DNA from: Treponema sp.
GTDB taxonomy: Bacteria; Spirochaetota; Spirochaetia; Treponematales; Treponemataceae
Length of the DNA: 64,000 nucleotides
Direction: 5' to 3'
Assembly (NCBI GenBank): GCA_018385415.1
Contig: JAHAZA010000097.1
Span: 1 to 64,000 of the forward strand
The notes under the pieces were generated by a model. That model was not told the origin of the DNA, searched no databases, and saw only the letters and a program-made list of their open reading frames with translations. Positions 35,974 through 44,782 of this stretch are shown here, one piece after another (position 1 is the first letter of the stretch; every line of letters begins with the position of its first letter). Position numbers and translations under genes: made by a program.

Positions 35974-38004
35974 ATGAGCGACGACGACAAAAACAAAAAA
36001 AATGATGATTATGACTTTTTCAAATTAAGTCCGGAAGAAAAAAATGACAGAAATAATGGTCAGAAAAAAAGACCACATTTTTCATTTTTTGCACTTATTT
36101 TAGTTGCAATTCTTGGATATGGTATTTTTAACCTTGTGTCTGCAAGAAGGGCTGAGTCTGAAATGGAATTCAGTGATTTTAAGGCACTTGTTGAAGATGG
36201 GACAATTAAGGAAGTTGATATCACAGATTATTATTATCTTGGATATGATTCTGTTTCAACAGAAAACAAAGAAAATATTTTTTCATCAATTCTAACTAGA
36301 GAAGCTCAGCCAAAGCGTAAAGTTTTTAAGACTGTAGGTCATCCTTATACAATGGACGAATTTGTTCATATTCTTGACGAAAAGGGAATCAGATATAAAT
36401 ATATTCGTCCACAGCAGAGTCTGCTTACACAGATCCTCCTTCAGATGATTCTTCCTGTTGCTATTTTCTTTATCATCTATTTCTTCTTTATCCGTAAAAT
36501 GGGAAGTGGAATGGGTGGAGGAATGGGAAGCATTTTCGGAAATGGTGGTTCCCGTGTTAAATCTATTGAAGAGGGTAAGGTAAAGACACGTTTTTCTGAT
36601 GTTGCAGGTGTTGATGAGGCTAAAGAAGAACTTGTTGAAGTTGTTGATTTTTTGAAATCACCTAAAAAATATACAGATATTGGTGGAAAAATTCCAAAAG
36701 GTGTTCTTCTTGTGGGACCTCCTGGAACTGGTAAAACATTGCTTGCCCGTGCGGTTGCTGGTGAGGCAGGCGTTCCTTTCTTTAGTATTTCAGGCTCAGA
36801 CTTTGTTGAAATGTTTGTTGGTGTTGGAGCCAGCCGTGTTCGTGATTTGTTTAAACAGGCTCGTGAAAAAGCACCTTGTATCGTGTTTATAGATGAAGTC
36901 GATGCTTTGGGAAAAAGCCGTGTAAATGGTTTTGGTGGTGGAAATGATGAACGTGAACAGACCTTGAACCAGCTTCTGGTAGAAATGGACGGTTTTGAAA
37001 ATGAAAAAGGCTTGATTATTCTTGCTGCAACAAACCGTGCAGATATTCTTGATCCTGCATTGCTTCGTCCTGGTCGTTTTGACCGACAGGTTCCTGTTGA
37101 ACGTCCTGATGTAAAAGGTCGTGAAGAAATTCTTCGCATTCATGCAAAAAATGTAAAGCTTGATGATGATGTAGATTTTGAATCTGTTGCTCATGGAACA
37201 ACAGGATTTGCAGGAGCTGATCTTGCAAACGTTGTTAACGAAGCTGCTTTACTTGCTGTTCGTAATGGTAGAAAAAAAGTTACCATGGAAGATTTTAATG
37301 AGGCTATTGATAAAGTAAGCATTGGTTTGAAGAAAAAATCTCGTAAAGACAATAAAAAAGAAATGCGTCTTGTTTCTGTACATGAAACAGGTCATGCAGT
37401 TGTTGCTGCCTTTACTGAAGATCATGAACCTGTTAATAAGATTACAGTTGTTCCAAGAAGCCACGGTGTTGGAGGTTTTACTCAGTATCGTGAAGAAGAA
37501 GAGAAAAACTTCTGGACATACAAAGATATGCTTAATGCAGTTGATTCATTATTGGGTGGTCGCGCTGCAGAACAGATAATTCTTGAAGATATTTCTACAG
37601 GTGCTTCAAATGATATTGCAAGAGCAACTGAACTTGTTAAGAGCATGATTGTTGACTATGGTATGAGTGATAGATTCAAGAATATGACCTTGGGAAAAGG
37701 GGTTCTTGGAAACAGAGGCGGAGATCCTGCATTAGTCAGAGAATTCAGTGAAGACACTCAGAAATATGTTGATGAAGAAATTGCCAGAATTATTGATCAG
37801 CGCTATGACTATGTTGTTAAGCTTCTGAAAAAGCATAAGTCACTGGTAGAAAAAATTGCTGATCGTCTTCTTGAGGTTGAGACTCTTGATGGCAAAGAAT
37901 TCTATGAGATTATAGAATCAGAGAAGAAAACTCAAAAGAAATCAGCAGGCGAAGGCGCTGAAAAGAAAAAAACTGTTAGAAAAACAAAAACAGTAAAAGC
38001 TTAA
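35974..38004 (+). CDS. ftsH: ATP-dependent zinc metalloprotease FtsH
   Basis: 676 residues. Two membrane helices (about 33-50 and 150-171) flank a periplasmic domain. The AAA domain has Walker A GPPGTGKT and Walker B IVFIDEVDALG, with SRH region RPGRFDRQV. The Zn2+ site HETGH is near residue 470, with a downstream Asp ligand in an EDISTGASND context. The tail is Lys-rich. FtsH degrades membrane and regulatory proteins at the inner membrane. A start-proximal AGGA ribosome-binding site is present, and a TATACT -10 lies about 70 nt upstream. Confidence 0.97.
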   Translation: MSDDDKNKKNDDYDFFKLSPEEKNDRNNGQKKRPHFSFFALILVAILGYGIFNLVSARRAESEMEFSDFKALVEDGTIKEVDITDYYYLGYDSVSTENKENIFSSILTREAQPKRKVFKTVGHPYTMDEFVHILDEKGIRYKYIRPQQSLLTQILLQMILPVAIFFIIYFFFIRKMGSGMGGGMGSIFGNGGSRVKSIEEGKVKTRFSDVAGVDEAKEELVEVVDFLKSPKKYTDIGGKIPKGVLLVGPPGTGKTLLARAVAGEAGVPFFSISGSDFVEMFVGVGASRVRDLFKQAREKAPCIVFIDEVDALGKSRVNGFGGGNDEREQTLNQLLVEMDGFENEKGLIILAATNRADILDPALLRPGRFDRQVPVERPDVKGREEILRIHAKNVKLDDDVDFESVAHGTTGFAGADLANVVNEAALLAVRNGRKKVTMEDFNEAIDKVSIGLKKKSRKDNKKEMRLVSVHETGHAVVAAFTEDHEPVNKITVVPRSHGVGGFTQYREEEEKNFWTYKDMLNAVDSLLGGRAAEQIILEDISTGASNDIARATELVKSMIVDYGMSDRFKNMTLGKGVLGNRGGDPALVREFSEDTQKYVDEEIARIIDQRYDYVVKLLKKHKSLVEKIADRLLEVETLDGKEFYEIIESEKKTQKKSAGEGAEKKKTVRKTKTVKA

Positions 38005-38014
38005 TATATGTGTT

Positions 38015-38060
38015 AAAAAGCGGGAACTTCACCGGTTGAGTATAGTTCCTGCTTTTTTTA
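38015..38060 (+). terminator. ftsH intrinsic terminator
   Basis: AAAAAGCGGGAACT (38015-38028) pairs with AGTTCCTGCTTTTT (38044 onward), ending in a long T tract. Confidence 0.85.
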
Positions 38061-38094
38061 TTTTTTCTATATATATGGAGAGAAAAGTATCTTA

Positions 38095-38130
38095 TTGACC
38101 ATAAACAATAAGTTTAATAAAATATCTTTT
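38095..38130 (+). promoter_or_regulatory. lolA promoter, leaderless
   Basis: TTGACC (38095-38100), 17-nt spacer, TAAAAT (38118-38123), then 7 nt to ATG at 38131. An apparent TTG start at 38095 is the -35 box itself. Confidence 0.6.
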
Positions 38131-38811
38131 ATGAAATTAAATATTAAATGTTTTATGAAAAAAGGTCTTTGTGTTGCCGCATTGATTTTTACAGCTGGAA
38201 TTTCAGCGTTTGCGCAGGGAATTACAACTGCAAATGAGTTTTTTAAAGCTGTATCTGATAAATATGCTACATTTAAAGACTATCAGGCTGTAGTAGATAT
38301 TAAAATTGGTAATACACCAATGGCTGCAACAGTAACATATATGGCTCCTGATAAAATGAGAATGGATTATACAAATCCTGCTAATCAGACTATTGTATAT
38401 GATGGTAAAAAACTTATCTGTTATCTTCCTGAAAGTGCATCTGTTTTAACACAGGATGCTACAGGTGCAAATCCAACTACATCTGAGGGGCTTTCACTTT
38501 TAAGACGCTATTACACAGTTTCATATGAAAAGGGTCAGGGAAAAGTTCCTCTTGATGAAGGCTCAGATGAAATGGTAATTAAACTTATTTTGTGGCGTAG
38601 AACAGCTTCAGAAAGTTTTAGAAATATTAAAATGTCAATTGATCCTGATACTAAGCTTATCAGACGTATCGTTGCTACAACACCAGGTGGAGTTGTTTAT
38701 CAGTTTGATTTCAAGAATTATGAAATTAATCAGGGGCTTACTGCTAAACGCTTTGAATACGATATTCCATCAGGCGCTAATAACTACGATAACTTCTTGT
38801 TTGCTGACTAA
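38131..38811 (+). CDS. lolA: LolA-like outer-membrane lipoprotein carrier
   Basis: 226 residues from ATG at 38131; a second ATG at 38155 (MKKGLCVAALIF) would give a shorter signal peptide and is equally plausible. The signal peptide ends at ISAFAQ. The mature protein (about 30-226) has the LolA half-barrel pattern: YKD/YQAVVDIKI, PDKMRMDYTNPANQTIVYDGKKL, LIRRIVATTPGG. LolA ferries lipoproteins across the periplasm. No LolB or LolCDE is here. rodZ and rimO follow directly and may be co-transcribed. Confidence 0.85.
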   Translation: MKLNIKCFMKKGLCVAALIFTAGISAFAQGITTANEFFKAVSDKYATFKDYQAVVDIKIGNTPMAATVTYMAPDKMRMDYTNPANQTIVYDGKKLICYLPESASVLTQDATGANPTTSEGLSLLRRYYTVSYEKGQGKVPLDEGSDEMVIKLILWRRTASESFRNIKMSIDPDTKLIRRIVATTPGGVVYQFDFKNYEINQGLTAKRFEYDIPSGANNYDNFLFAD

Positions 38812-38837
38812 TTTTTTTGTATTAAGGAATTACAATT

Positions 38838-39923
38838 ATGGAAAGTTACGGCGAACTTCTTAGAACAGCCAGAGAAAATAAAAAATTAACTCTTGAAGCA
38901 GTAGAAAGAGAAACATCAATCAGTAAAGAATACCTTGAGGCTCTCGAAAATGAAAATGCAGAAGCTTTTCATGGGGAAGCATATCTTACAGGATTCCTAA
39001 GAAATTATGCTGAGTATCTTGAACTTGATTCTAAACGATTGATTCTTCTTTACAGAAATCGAATGATTCAAGAAGCTCCTGTTCCAGAAGGATTAATCGC
39101 AAAACCAAAACCATCCTATGTAGTTCCTTTGATTGTCATTTCAAGTATCGTTGTTGTATTTGCTGTAGCAGGAATCATTGTTGGTAATATTCTTGCAAAG
39201 AAAAATAAGGAAAAGCAGGATAAATATGCAATCTCTGAAAAAGTACAGCAGAAAACATATGAGCTTTCAGATAAACCAATTAATGCTCGTGTTTATGTTG
39301 GTGACCAGATTGTTGTTCCTGCAAAAGACGGAAATGTAATTATTACTGTTACTTCTGATACAAACTCAAAGCTCGGTGTTAAGACTCCTGTTGGTGAACA
39401 GTTCTTTGAATTATCAGAAACAAGAGAACTTGATATTGATGGTGATGCAACTGTTGATATGGTTCTTGATGTATGGGAAATCTCTGCAGATGATAAATCT
39501 CGTGGTGCAGAAGTTTATATTGTTCGTAAGGATGAAAATGCTGTTTCTGAAATTGCGGATAATACAATCATTCCTACTTTGCAGAAAGAAAATGCAAATC
39601 AGACTATGATTTTTGAAGACAATAGATCTTATCCATTTACATTGAATGCTTCATTCAGAAAACCATGTGTGTTCCGTTATGAAGTTGACCGTAAAAACTC
39701 TGTTGAAAATTATTATACAAACGGCGATGTAGTAACAATGACTGCTAACAACAAAGTACGTTTGTGGCTTTCGAATGGTAATACTGTAAAATTCCAGGTA
39801 ATTGCTGCAACTCAGACATATGAACTTGAAATTGCTAAAGCTGGTGAGTGTGTTGTAGAAGACATTAAATGGATTCGAACAGATGATGGCAAATACAGAC
39901 TGGTGGTAGAACCAATTGACTAA
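38838..39923 (+). CDS. RodZ-like HTH membrane protein
   Basis: 361 residues. The N-terminal XRE-type HTH (about 3-65; LLRTARENKKLTLEAVERET, SISKEYLEALEN) is the RodZ type, which contacts MreB rather than acting mainly as a repressor. One membrane helix follows (about 95-118; VVPLIVISSIVVVFAVAGII), then a long periplasmic C-terminal domain with beta repeats. RodZ links the MreB cytoskeleton to wall synthesis and shape. An AAGGA ribosome-binding site precedes the ATG. The 3' end overlaps rimO by 8 bp. Confidence 0.82.
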   Translation: MESYGELLRTARENKKLTLEAVERETSISKEYLEALENENAEAFHGEAYLTGFLRNYAEYLELDSKRLILLYRNRMIQEAPVPEGLIAKPKPSYVVPLIVISSIVVVFAVAGIIVGNILAKKNKEKQDKYAISEKVQQKTYELSDKPINARVYVGDQIVVPAKDGNVIITVTSDTNSKLGVKTPVGEQFFELSETRELDIDGDATVDMVLDVWEISADDKSRGAEVYIVRKDENAVSEIADNTIIPTLQKENANQTMIFEDNRSYPFTLNASFRKPCVFRYEVDRKNSVENYYTNGDVVTMTANNKVRLWLSNGNTVKFQVIAATQTYELEIAKAGECVVEDIKWIRTDDGKYRLVVEPID

Positions 39924-41328
39924 GTTTTATATTGATCAGCATGGTTGTGCAAAGAACCAGGTTGATGGCGAAATTCTTATTTCAAAATTAATTGATGATG
40001 GTTATGAATTTGCAGATAATTCGGATGCTGCTGATGTGATTATTATTAATTCCTGTGGCTTTATTGAATCTGCAAAAAAAGAATCATTAGATGCTTTGTA
40101 TAACACTCGTGCAGCATATCCTAAAAAGAAAATTATTCTTGCCGGATGTCTTGCTGAACGTTATGCAAAAATATTTAAGGATAATCTTCCTGAAGCAGAT
40201 GGCGTTTTTGGAAATGGAGATTTACTTACAATCTCTGAATTCATGAAAGCCATTGATGAAAAAAAATCCCGTAAAAATAAAACAATAACTGAAATAACAG
40301 AACAGAAAGGTGTTTGCTGCTATAACAGAAAACATTTTATGAACTATAAAAATTCTTGTTATGTAAAAATTACTGAAGGTTGTTCAAATCATTGCAGCTT
40401 CTGTGCTATTCCCGTAATTCGAGGTGAGCTTAGAAGTCGTCCGGTAAAAGAAGTGGTTAATGAGATTAAATCATTGCTTAAGCAGGGAATTTTTGAGATT
40501 AATCTTATTGGTCAGGATCTTGCAGCTTATGGTACAGGTGTTACTGATAGACAAAGTTTTAAGAATGAAGATGGATCAAGTCAACTTTCGCTTTTATTAA
40601 ATGAAATTTCAAAGTTAAAAGGAAATTTCTGGATTCGTCTTTTATATATTCATCCAGATCATTTTAATGAGGATATTCTTAAATGCATCGAAAAAGATCC
40701 TAGAATTCTTGCATATTTTGATATTCCATTCCAAAGTGGTGATACTGAAATTATTCATAGTATGAATCGTACTGGAAGTAAAGAATCTTATATTTCACTT
40801 GTTAAAAAGATTAGAAGTAAATTGCCTGAAGTTGCTTTGCGAACCACATTGATGACAGGTTTCCCTGGTGAAACAGATGAAGCTTTTAATAATACTTTGG
40901 AATTTCTTCAGACTATAACTCCTGATTGGTCGGGATGTTTTTCTTACAGTAGGGAAGAGGATACTCCAGCATATAAATTTAAAAATAAGATTGCAAAAAA
41001 AATATCAAAAGAAAGAGCTGAAATTCTTGAATCTATTCAGGAAAAAATTACTGAGACTCGTCTGAAAAAGCGCATCAATAAATTTTATGATGTCTTAATT
41101 GAAGAATTAATTGACGGAGAAGATGATACTGCTTTTGCAATTGGACGTGCCTGGTTCCAGGCTCCAGATGTTGATGGAGCATTTGTTGTTCGTTATGAAA
41201 AAGATGACAAAGCAGCAGTTAAAGCAATTAAGCCAGGTCGTGTAGTTTATGTAAAAGCTGACAGAGTTTCTGGTGTTGATATTGATTCATATTTTATAAA
41301 AGACTCAGAGTTAAATATAAAAAAATAG
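39916..41328 (+). CDS. rimO: RimO ribosomal protein S12 methylthiotransferase
   Basis: 470 residues. The UPF0004 domain cysteines are in DQHGCAKNQVD, NSCGFI and AGCLAE; the radical-SAM motif CSNHCSFC lies near residue 152; a C-terminal TRAM domain follows. The DQHGCAKNQVD and INSCGFIESAKKES signatures identify RimO (methylthiolation of S12 Asp88/89) rather than MiaB. The start TTG at 39916 lies inside the 3' end of the rodZ-like gene with an 8-bp overlap, indicating translational coupling. Confidence 0.95.
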   Translation: MTKFYIDQHGCAKNQVDGEILISKLIDDGYEFADNSDAADVIIINSCGFIESAKKESLDALYNTRAAYPKKKIILAGCLAERYAKIFKDNLPEADGVFGNGDLLTISEFMKAIDEKKSRKNKTITEITEQKGVCCYNRKHFMNYKNSCYVKITEGCSNHCSFCAIPVIRGELRSRPVKEVVNEIKSLLKQGIFEINLIGQDLAAYGTGVTDRQSFKNEDGSSQLSLLLNEISKLKGNFWIRLLYIHPDHFNEDILKCIEKDPRILAYFDIPFQSGDTEIIHSMNRTGSKESYISLVKKIRSKLPEVALRTTLMTGFPGETDEAFNNTLEFLQTITPDWSGCFSYSREEDTPAYKFKNKIAKKISKERAEILESIQEKITETRLKKRINKFYDVLIEELIDGEDDTAFAIGRAWFQAPDVDGAFVVRYEKDDKAAVKAIKPGRVVYVKADRVSGVDIDSYFIKDSELNIKK

Positions 41329-41380
41329 AACTCGTTTCTTTTCCAGCTCACTAAAATGCGAACTATTTAAGGAGAGATAA

Positions 41381-43687
41381 ATGAGTGATGACTTTGCATT
41401 AGATTTTATTCACAGTCTTGAAAATAAAACCAATATTTCATCCCCTTCTCCTGAATTAGAAAAATATCTGTCTTTATTAAATCCGGAACAGAGGGAAGCG
41501 GTAGAACATTCTGGTTCCCCATTGTTGATTCTTGCAGGTGCAGGTTCTGGTAAAACTCGCGTAATCACTACAAAAATTGCCTACCTGATTAATCAAAAGG
41601 GTATTGAACCTTATCAGATTCTTGCAGTTACATTTACAAAAAAAGCCGCAAAGGAAATGCAGGATAGAGCTGTTGCAATGGAAAGCAGATCCAGTGGTGC
41701 TATGATCAGAACATTCCATTCTTTTGGTGCCTGGTTCTTAAGAAAATTTTATCAGGAAGCTGGAGTTGATCAGAGTTTTACTGTGTATGATGATGACGAT
41801 ATGGTAACACTTTTGAATAAGGCAGTTCCTTCATTAAACAAACAGCAGGCATCTGCAGTTGCGCATAATATTGCCCTTGCAAAAGATTACTGCCTTACAC
41901 CGGATGATCCAGATCTTTCTCAGATTTCTGCAAAATCTGAATTCCGAGAAGCATATAAAGCATACGAAACAAGACTTCGCCAAACTGGAAATGTTGACTT
42001 CGGCGATTTGATTATGCTTCCTGCATTACTTCTTGAAAATAATGAAAATATTCGTCGACAGATGCATTATAGATTTAAGGTAATTATGGTCGATGAATAT
42101 CAGGACTCAAACGTTGCTCAGTTTAAATTATTGCGTGCACTTGTCGGGGATGTAACAGCTGGTGACCCTACATATGTTTGTGTCGTTGGTGATGACGATC
42201 AGTCCATTTATAAATTCCGTGGAGCCGAGGTGCAGAATATTCTTTCGTTTCAAGAGGAATTTGAAGGTACTCAACTTATTCGTCTTGAAAGGAATTATCG
42301 TTCAACTTCGAAAATTCTTTTTGCCGCTGATAAGATTGTAAGTAAAAATGAAGATCGCCTTGGTAAAACTTTGATTGCAGAGCGAGGCGAAGGAAAGAAA
42401 CCTGTGCTGGTATTTTTACCAAATCAGGATGAAGAAGCTAAGTTTTGCGCAAGCATGATTTTACAATCAAACAAAAAAGGTTGCCCGTTTAATGATTGGG
42501 CAATCCTTTACAGAACGAACGCTCAGTCTCTTACATTTGAAAGTGAATTTTTAAGACAGAAAATTCCTTATCAGGTAGTCGGTTCTTTAAAATTTTATGA
42601 GCGTGAAGAAATTAAGGACATGCTTGCTGTATTAAGCCTGTGTGCAAATCCGCGAGATGAAATTTCGTTCAGAAGAATTATCAACAAACCAAGCCGTGGA
42701 ATCGGCGGAGTTACTCAGGATAAAATTTTAAGTCAAGCCTTATCAGATCAAGGTTTTCAGAATCTTATAGAGACTTGTAAAACTGCAAGTGAATCAATGT
42801 CAAAAAAAGCAAAAGAAGGTGTGCTGCAGTTTACATCTTTTATGGATGAACTTTTTGAAAACTTAGAAATTCACTCAAAACAATCAGAGCAGAAAGAGAA
42901 GACTGAAAATGAAGATAGTAAAAAATCTGTAAAACAAACTCTTGCTGAGTTTGTAGAAATCATAATGAATAAATCTGGACTTCTTGAACTTCACAAGGCT
43001 CAGGATGAAATTGCAGGTACACAGAAAGCAAACAATATGCAGGAACTTGTTAACAGTGCCGTTCTTTATGAATATTCCCGTAAAGGCCTTCTGGAATTCC
43101 TTGATCACATAGAGCTTGACCGCACATTGGAAAATGAAAGTGAAGTGAACAGTGATTGTGTTACATTGATTACATTGCATAACACAAAGGGACTTGAATT
43201 TCCTAGAGTTGTTATTACAGGACTTGAAAGTGGAATATTTCCTCGCCAGGATAAAAGTGGAGCTGATCTTGAGGAAGAGCGTCGCCTGTTTTATGTTGGA
43301 ATTACCCGCGCTAAGGATGAACTTTATATTACTAGCTGTCATCAGCGACGTCTTTATGGTCGCTCTGAGTTTATGGAACCAAGTCCTTTTTTGTTTGAAG
43401 CCGGCGACAAGCCTTTCAGGGTGTTAGGCGAAAAACCCTTAAGCTATCAATATCAGGTTGAAGGAAAAGAAGAAATAACAGGTGGCTTTGAAGCAGAAGC
43501 TGATGAAAACAAAAGTAAATGGTCTGTTGGAACTCGTATTTTTCATGATGATTATGGATATGGTCAGATTGTCCGCTCAAAAATTGAAGAAGGGGAACTT
43601 GTAATAAGTGTTCTTTTTGAAAATGGCGGAACAAAACGATTCCTTCCCGAATTTCAAAAATCAAGTCTTACAATAATAAAGGATTAA
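41381..43687 (+). CDS. pcrA: UvrD/PcrA/Rep-type superfamily 1 helicase
   Basis: 768 residues. Motif I is AGAGSGKTRV, Ia is TFTKKAAKEM, II is VDEYQDSN, III is GDDDQSIYKFRGA, IV/V motifs include LERNYRST and LITLHNTKGLEF, and VI is YVGITRAKDEL. These are 3'-5' SF1A helicase signatures. The C-terminal end (WSVGTRIFHDDYGYGQI, about 705-768) resembles the PcrA Tudor-like domain that binds RNA polymerase, favouring PcrA over Rep. Roles: nucleotide excision repair, removing RecA filaments and resolving transcription conflicts. Strong AAGGAG ribosome-binding site. A hairpin terminator follows. Confidence 0.93.
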   Translation: MSDDFALDFIHSLENKTNISSPSPELEKYLSLLNPEQREAVEHSGSPLLILAGAGSGKTRVITTKIAYLINQKGIEPYQILAVTFTKKAAKEMQDRAVAMESRSSGAMIRTFHSFGAWFLRKFYQEAGVDQSFTVYDDDDMVTLLNKAVPSLNKQQASAVAHNIALAKDYCLTPDDPDLSQISAKSEFREAYKAYETRLRQTGNVDFGDLIMLPALLLENNENIRRQMHYRFKVIMVDEYQDSNVAQFKLLRALVGDVTAGDPTYVCVVGDDDQSIYKFRGAEVQNILSFQEEFEGTQLIRLERNYRSTSKILFAADKIVSKNEDRLGKTLIAERGEGKKPVLVFLPNQDEEAKFCASMILQSNKKGCPFNDWAILYRTNAQSLTFESEFLRQKIPYQVVGSLKFYEREEIKDMLAVLSLCANPRDEISFRRIINKPSRGIGGVTQDKILSQALSDQGFQNLIETCKTASESMSKKAKEGVLQFTSFMDELFENLEIHSKQSEQKEKTENEDSKKSVKQTLAEFVEIIMNKSGLLELHKAQDEIAGTQKANNMQELVNSAVLYEYSRKGLLEFLDHIELDRTLENESEVNSDCVTLITLHNTKGLEFPRVVITGLESGIFPRQDKSGADLEEERRLFYVGITRAKDELYITSCHQRRLYGRSEFMEPSPFLFEAGDKPFRVLGEKPLSYQYQVEGKEEITGGFEAEADENKSKWSVGTRIFHDDYGYGQIVRSKIEEGELVISVLFENGGTKRFLPEFQKSSLTIIKD

Positions 43688-43689
43688 AA

Positions 43690-43716
43690 AAAACTGTGTC
43701 AAATTGATACAGTTTT
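43690..43716 (+). terminator. pcrA terminator
   Basis: AAAACTGT and ACAGTTTT (8-bp arms) close a short loop immediately after the pcrA stop, ending in TTTTC. Confidence 0.7.
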
Positions 43717-43725
43717 CAAGGTGAT

Positions 43726-43768
43726 AAATATGGATGTGTCAAAATAACTCATTAACACATCTATATTT
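43726..43768. repeat. Inverted repeat upstream of the sigma54 promoter
   Basis: Arms 43726-43739 (ATAAATATGGATGTGT core) and 43755-43768 pair over 14 positions with one G:T, around a 15-nt loop. It lies 116-160 bp upstream of the -24 element, the position of enhancer-binding-protein sites; a second terminator is an alternative. Confidence 0.55.
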
Positions 43769-43883
43769 TGAATTTAGGTAAAAAAGGCTCAATCGTCAAC
43801 AAAAAAACAGACTTTTTTTATAAAAAAACGCCTGTTGAATGTCCAAAATTCCCTTAAAAAGCAATGAAAAATCTCTGAAAAAG

Positions 43884-43900
43884 TTGGCACGATAGTTGCT
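43884..43900 (+). promoter_or_regulatory. Sigma54 (RpoN) -24/-12 promoter
   Basis: TTGGCACG (43884-43891), 4 nt, TTGCT (43896-43900). The invariant GG (43886-43887) and GC (43898-43899) are separated by exactly 10 nt, an essentially perfect sigma54 match. The start site would be near 43912. The sigma-factor ATG is at 43940 with GGGAGG just upstream. Confidence 0.8.
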
Positions 43901-43939
43901 ATATTATTAGTGTAAATAACTTTTTGGGAGGTTCCAGTT

Positions 43940-44782
43940 ATGAAAAATGATGATGAGGTTTTGGCTCTTTACCTTAAGGAAATCAACAAAATTCCTTTGT
44001 TATCCCATGAAGAAGAAACAAAGCTTGCCATTGAAGCTAAGAATGGTTCTAAGCTTGCAAAGAATAAAATTGTAAATGCAAATCTTCGTTTTGTTGTAAA
44101 CGTTGCAAAAAAATATCAGAATCGTGGAATGGATTTATCAGATCTTATCAGCGAAGGAAATATAGGTCTTTTAACTGCTATTGATCGTTTCGATGTTTCA
44201 ATGGGTTATCACTTTATTTCTTACGCTGTATGGTGGATTCGTCAGAGCATCACAAAAGCGCTTAATGAAAAGACAGGCGATGTTCGTCTTCCAATGAATC
44301 GCGTAAATGAATTGAACCAGATTCGTAAAGCAAAAAAAATGGTCAGTGCTTCTAATGTTACTGAAGAAGATGAAATCCGCATGATCGGTGAAATGCTTAA
44401 GCTTGATCCTGCCCATATTCGTGATATGTTGAATATCTCAAAGGATTTTGTTTCACTGGATGCCCATGTTGCAAATGATGAAGGTGGAAAATCTACTGTT
44501 GGTGACTTTATCGAAGAAACCCGTTACGGTAATCCTGATGATGAAATTATGAATAAGGCCATGAAGGAAGATATAGACGATGTTCTTGAAACATTAAAGC
44601 CAAATGAACAGCAGGTAATCCGCTTGCGTTATGGGCTTGATGGTGAAAAACCAAAATCGCTTAAAGAAATCGGTGATATCTGCAATCTGACAAAAGAAAG
44701 AATCAGACAGATTGAAAAGCATGCTATTGTAAGACTTCAGCATCCTACAAGAGCAAAGCGCCTTTCAAGTTATGTTGCATAA
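43940..44782 (+). CDS. Group-2 sigma70-family sigma factor (RpoS/RpoD-like)
   Basis: 280 residues. Region 1.2 is DEVLALYLKEINKIPLLSHEEE. Region 2 has DLISEGNIGLLTAIDRFD and YAVWWIRQSITKAL (2.4). Region 3 follows, and region 4.2 is SLKEIGDICNLTKERIRQIEKHA. It lacks region 1.1 and the non-conserved region of a primary sigma factor, so it is an alternative sigma (group 2). It is preceded by a sigma54 promoter, so its expression is predicted to depend on RpoN and an activator. This resembles the RpoN-RpoS cascade known in Borrelia. It converges on recG with a 13-bp overlap. Confidence 0.92.
   Translation: MKNDDEVLALYLKEINKIPLLSHEEETKLAIEAKNGSKLAKNKIVNANLRFVVNVAKKYQNRGMDLSDLISEGNIGLLTAIDRFDVSMGYHFISYAVWWIRQSITKALNEKTGDVRLPMNRVNELNQIRKAKKMVSASNVTEEDEIRMIGEMLKLDPAHIRDMLNISKDFVSLDAHVANDEGGKSTVGDFIEETRYGNPDDEIMNKAMKEDIDDVLETLKPNEQQVIRLRYGLDGEKPKSLKEIGDICNLTKERIRQIEKHAIVRLQHPTRAKRLSSYVA

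Larger units (their letters stand above)
43688..43939. other. Intergenic regulatory region upstream of the sigma factor
   Basis: Contains the pcrA terminator (43690-43716), a long inverted repeat (43726-43768) and a sigma54 promoter (43884-43900), with a GGGAGG ribosome-binding site just before the sigma-factor ATG. No gene is seen. Confidence 0.7.

Noticed and set aside
38095..38130. TTG start for lolA
   Set aside because: The TTG is part of the TTGACC -35 box.
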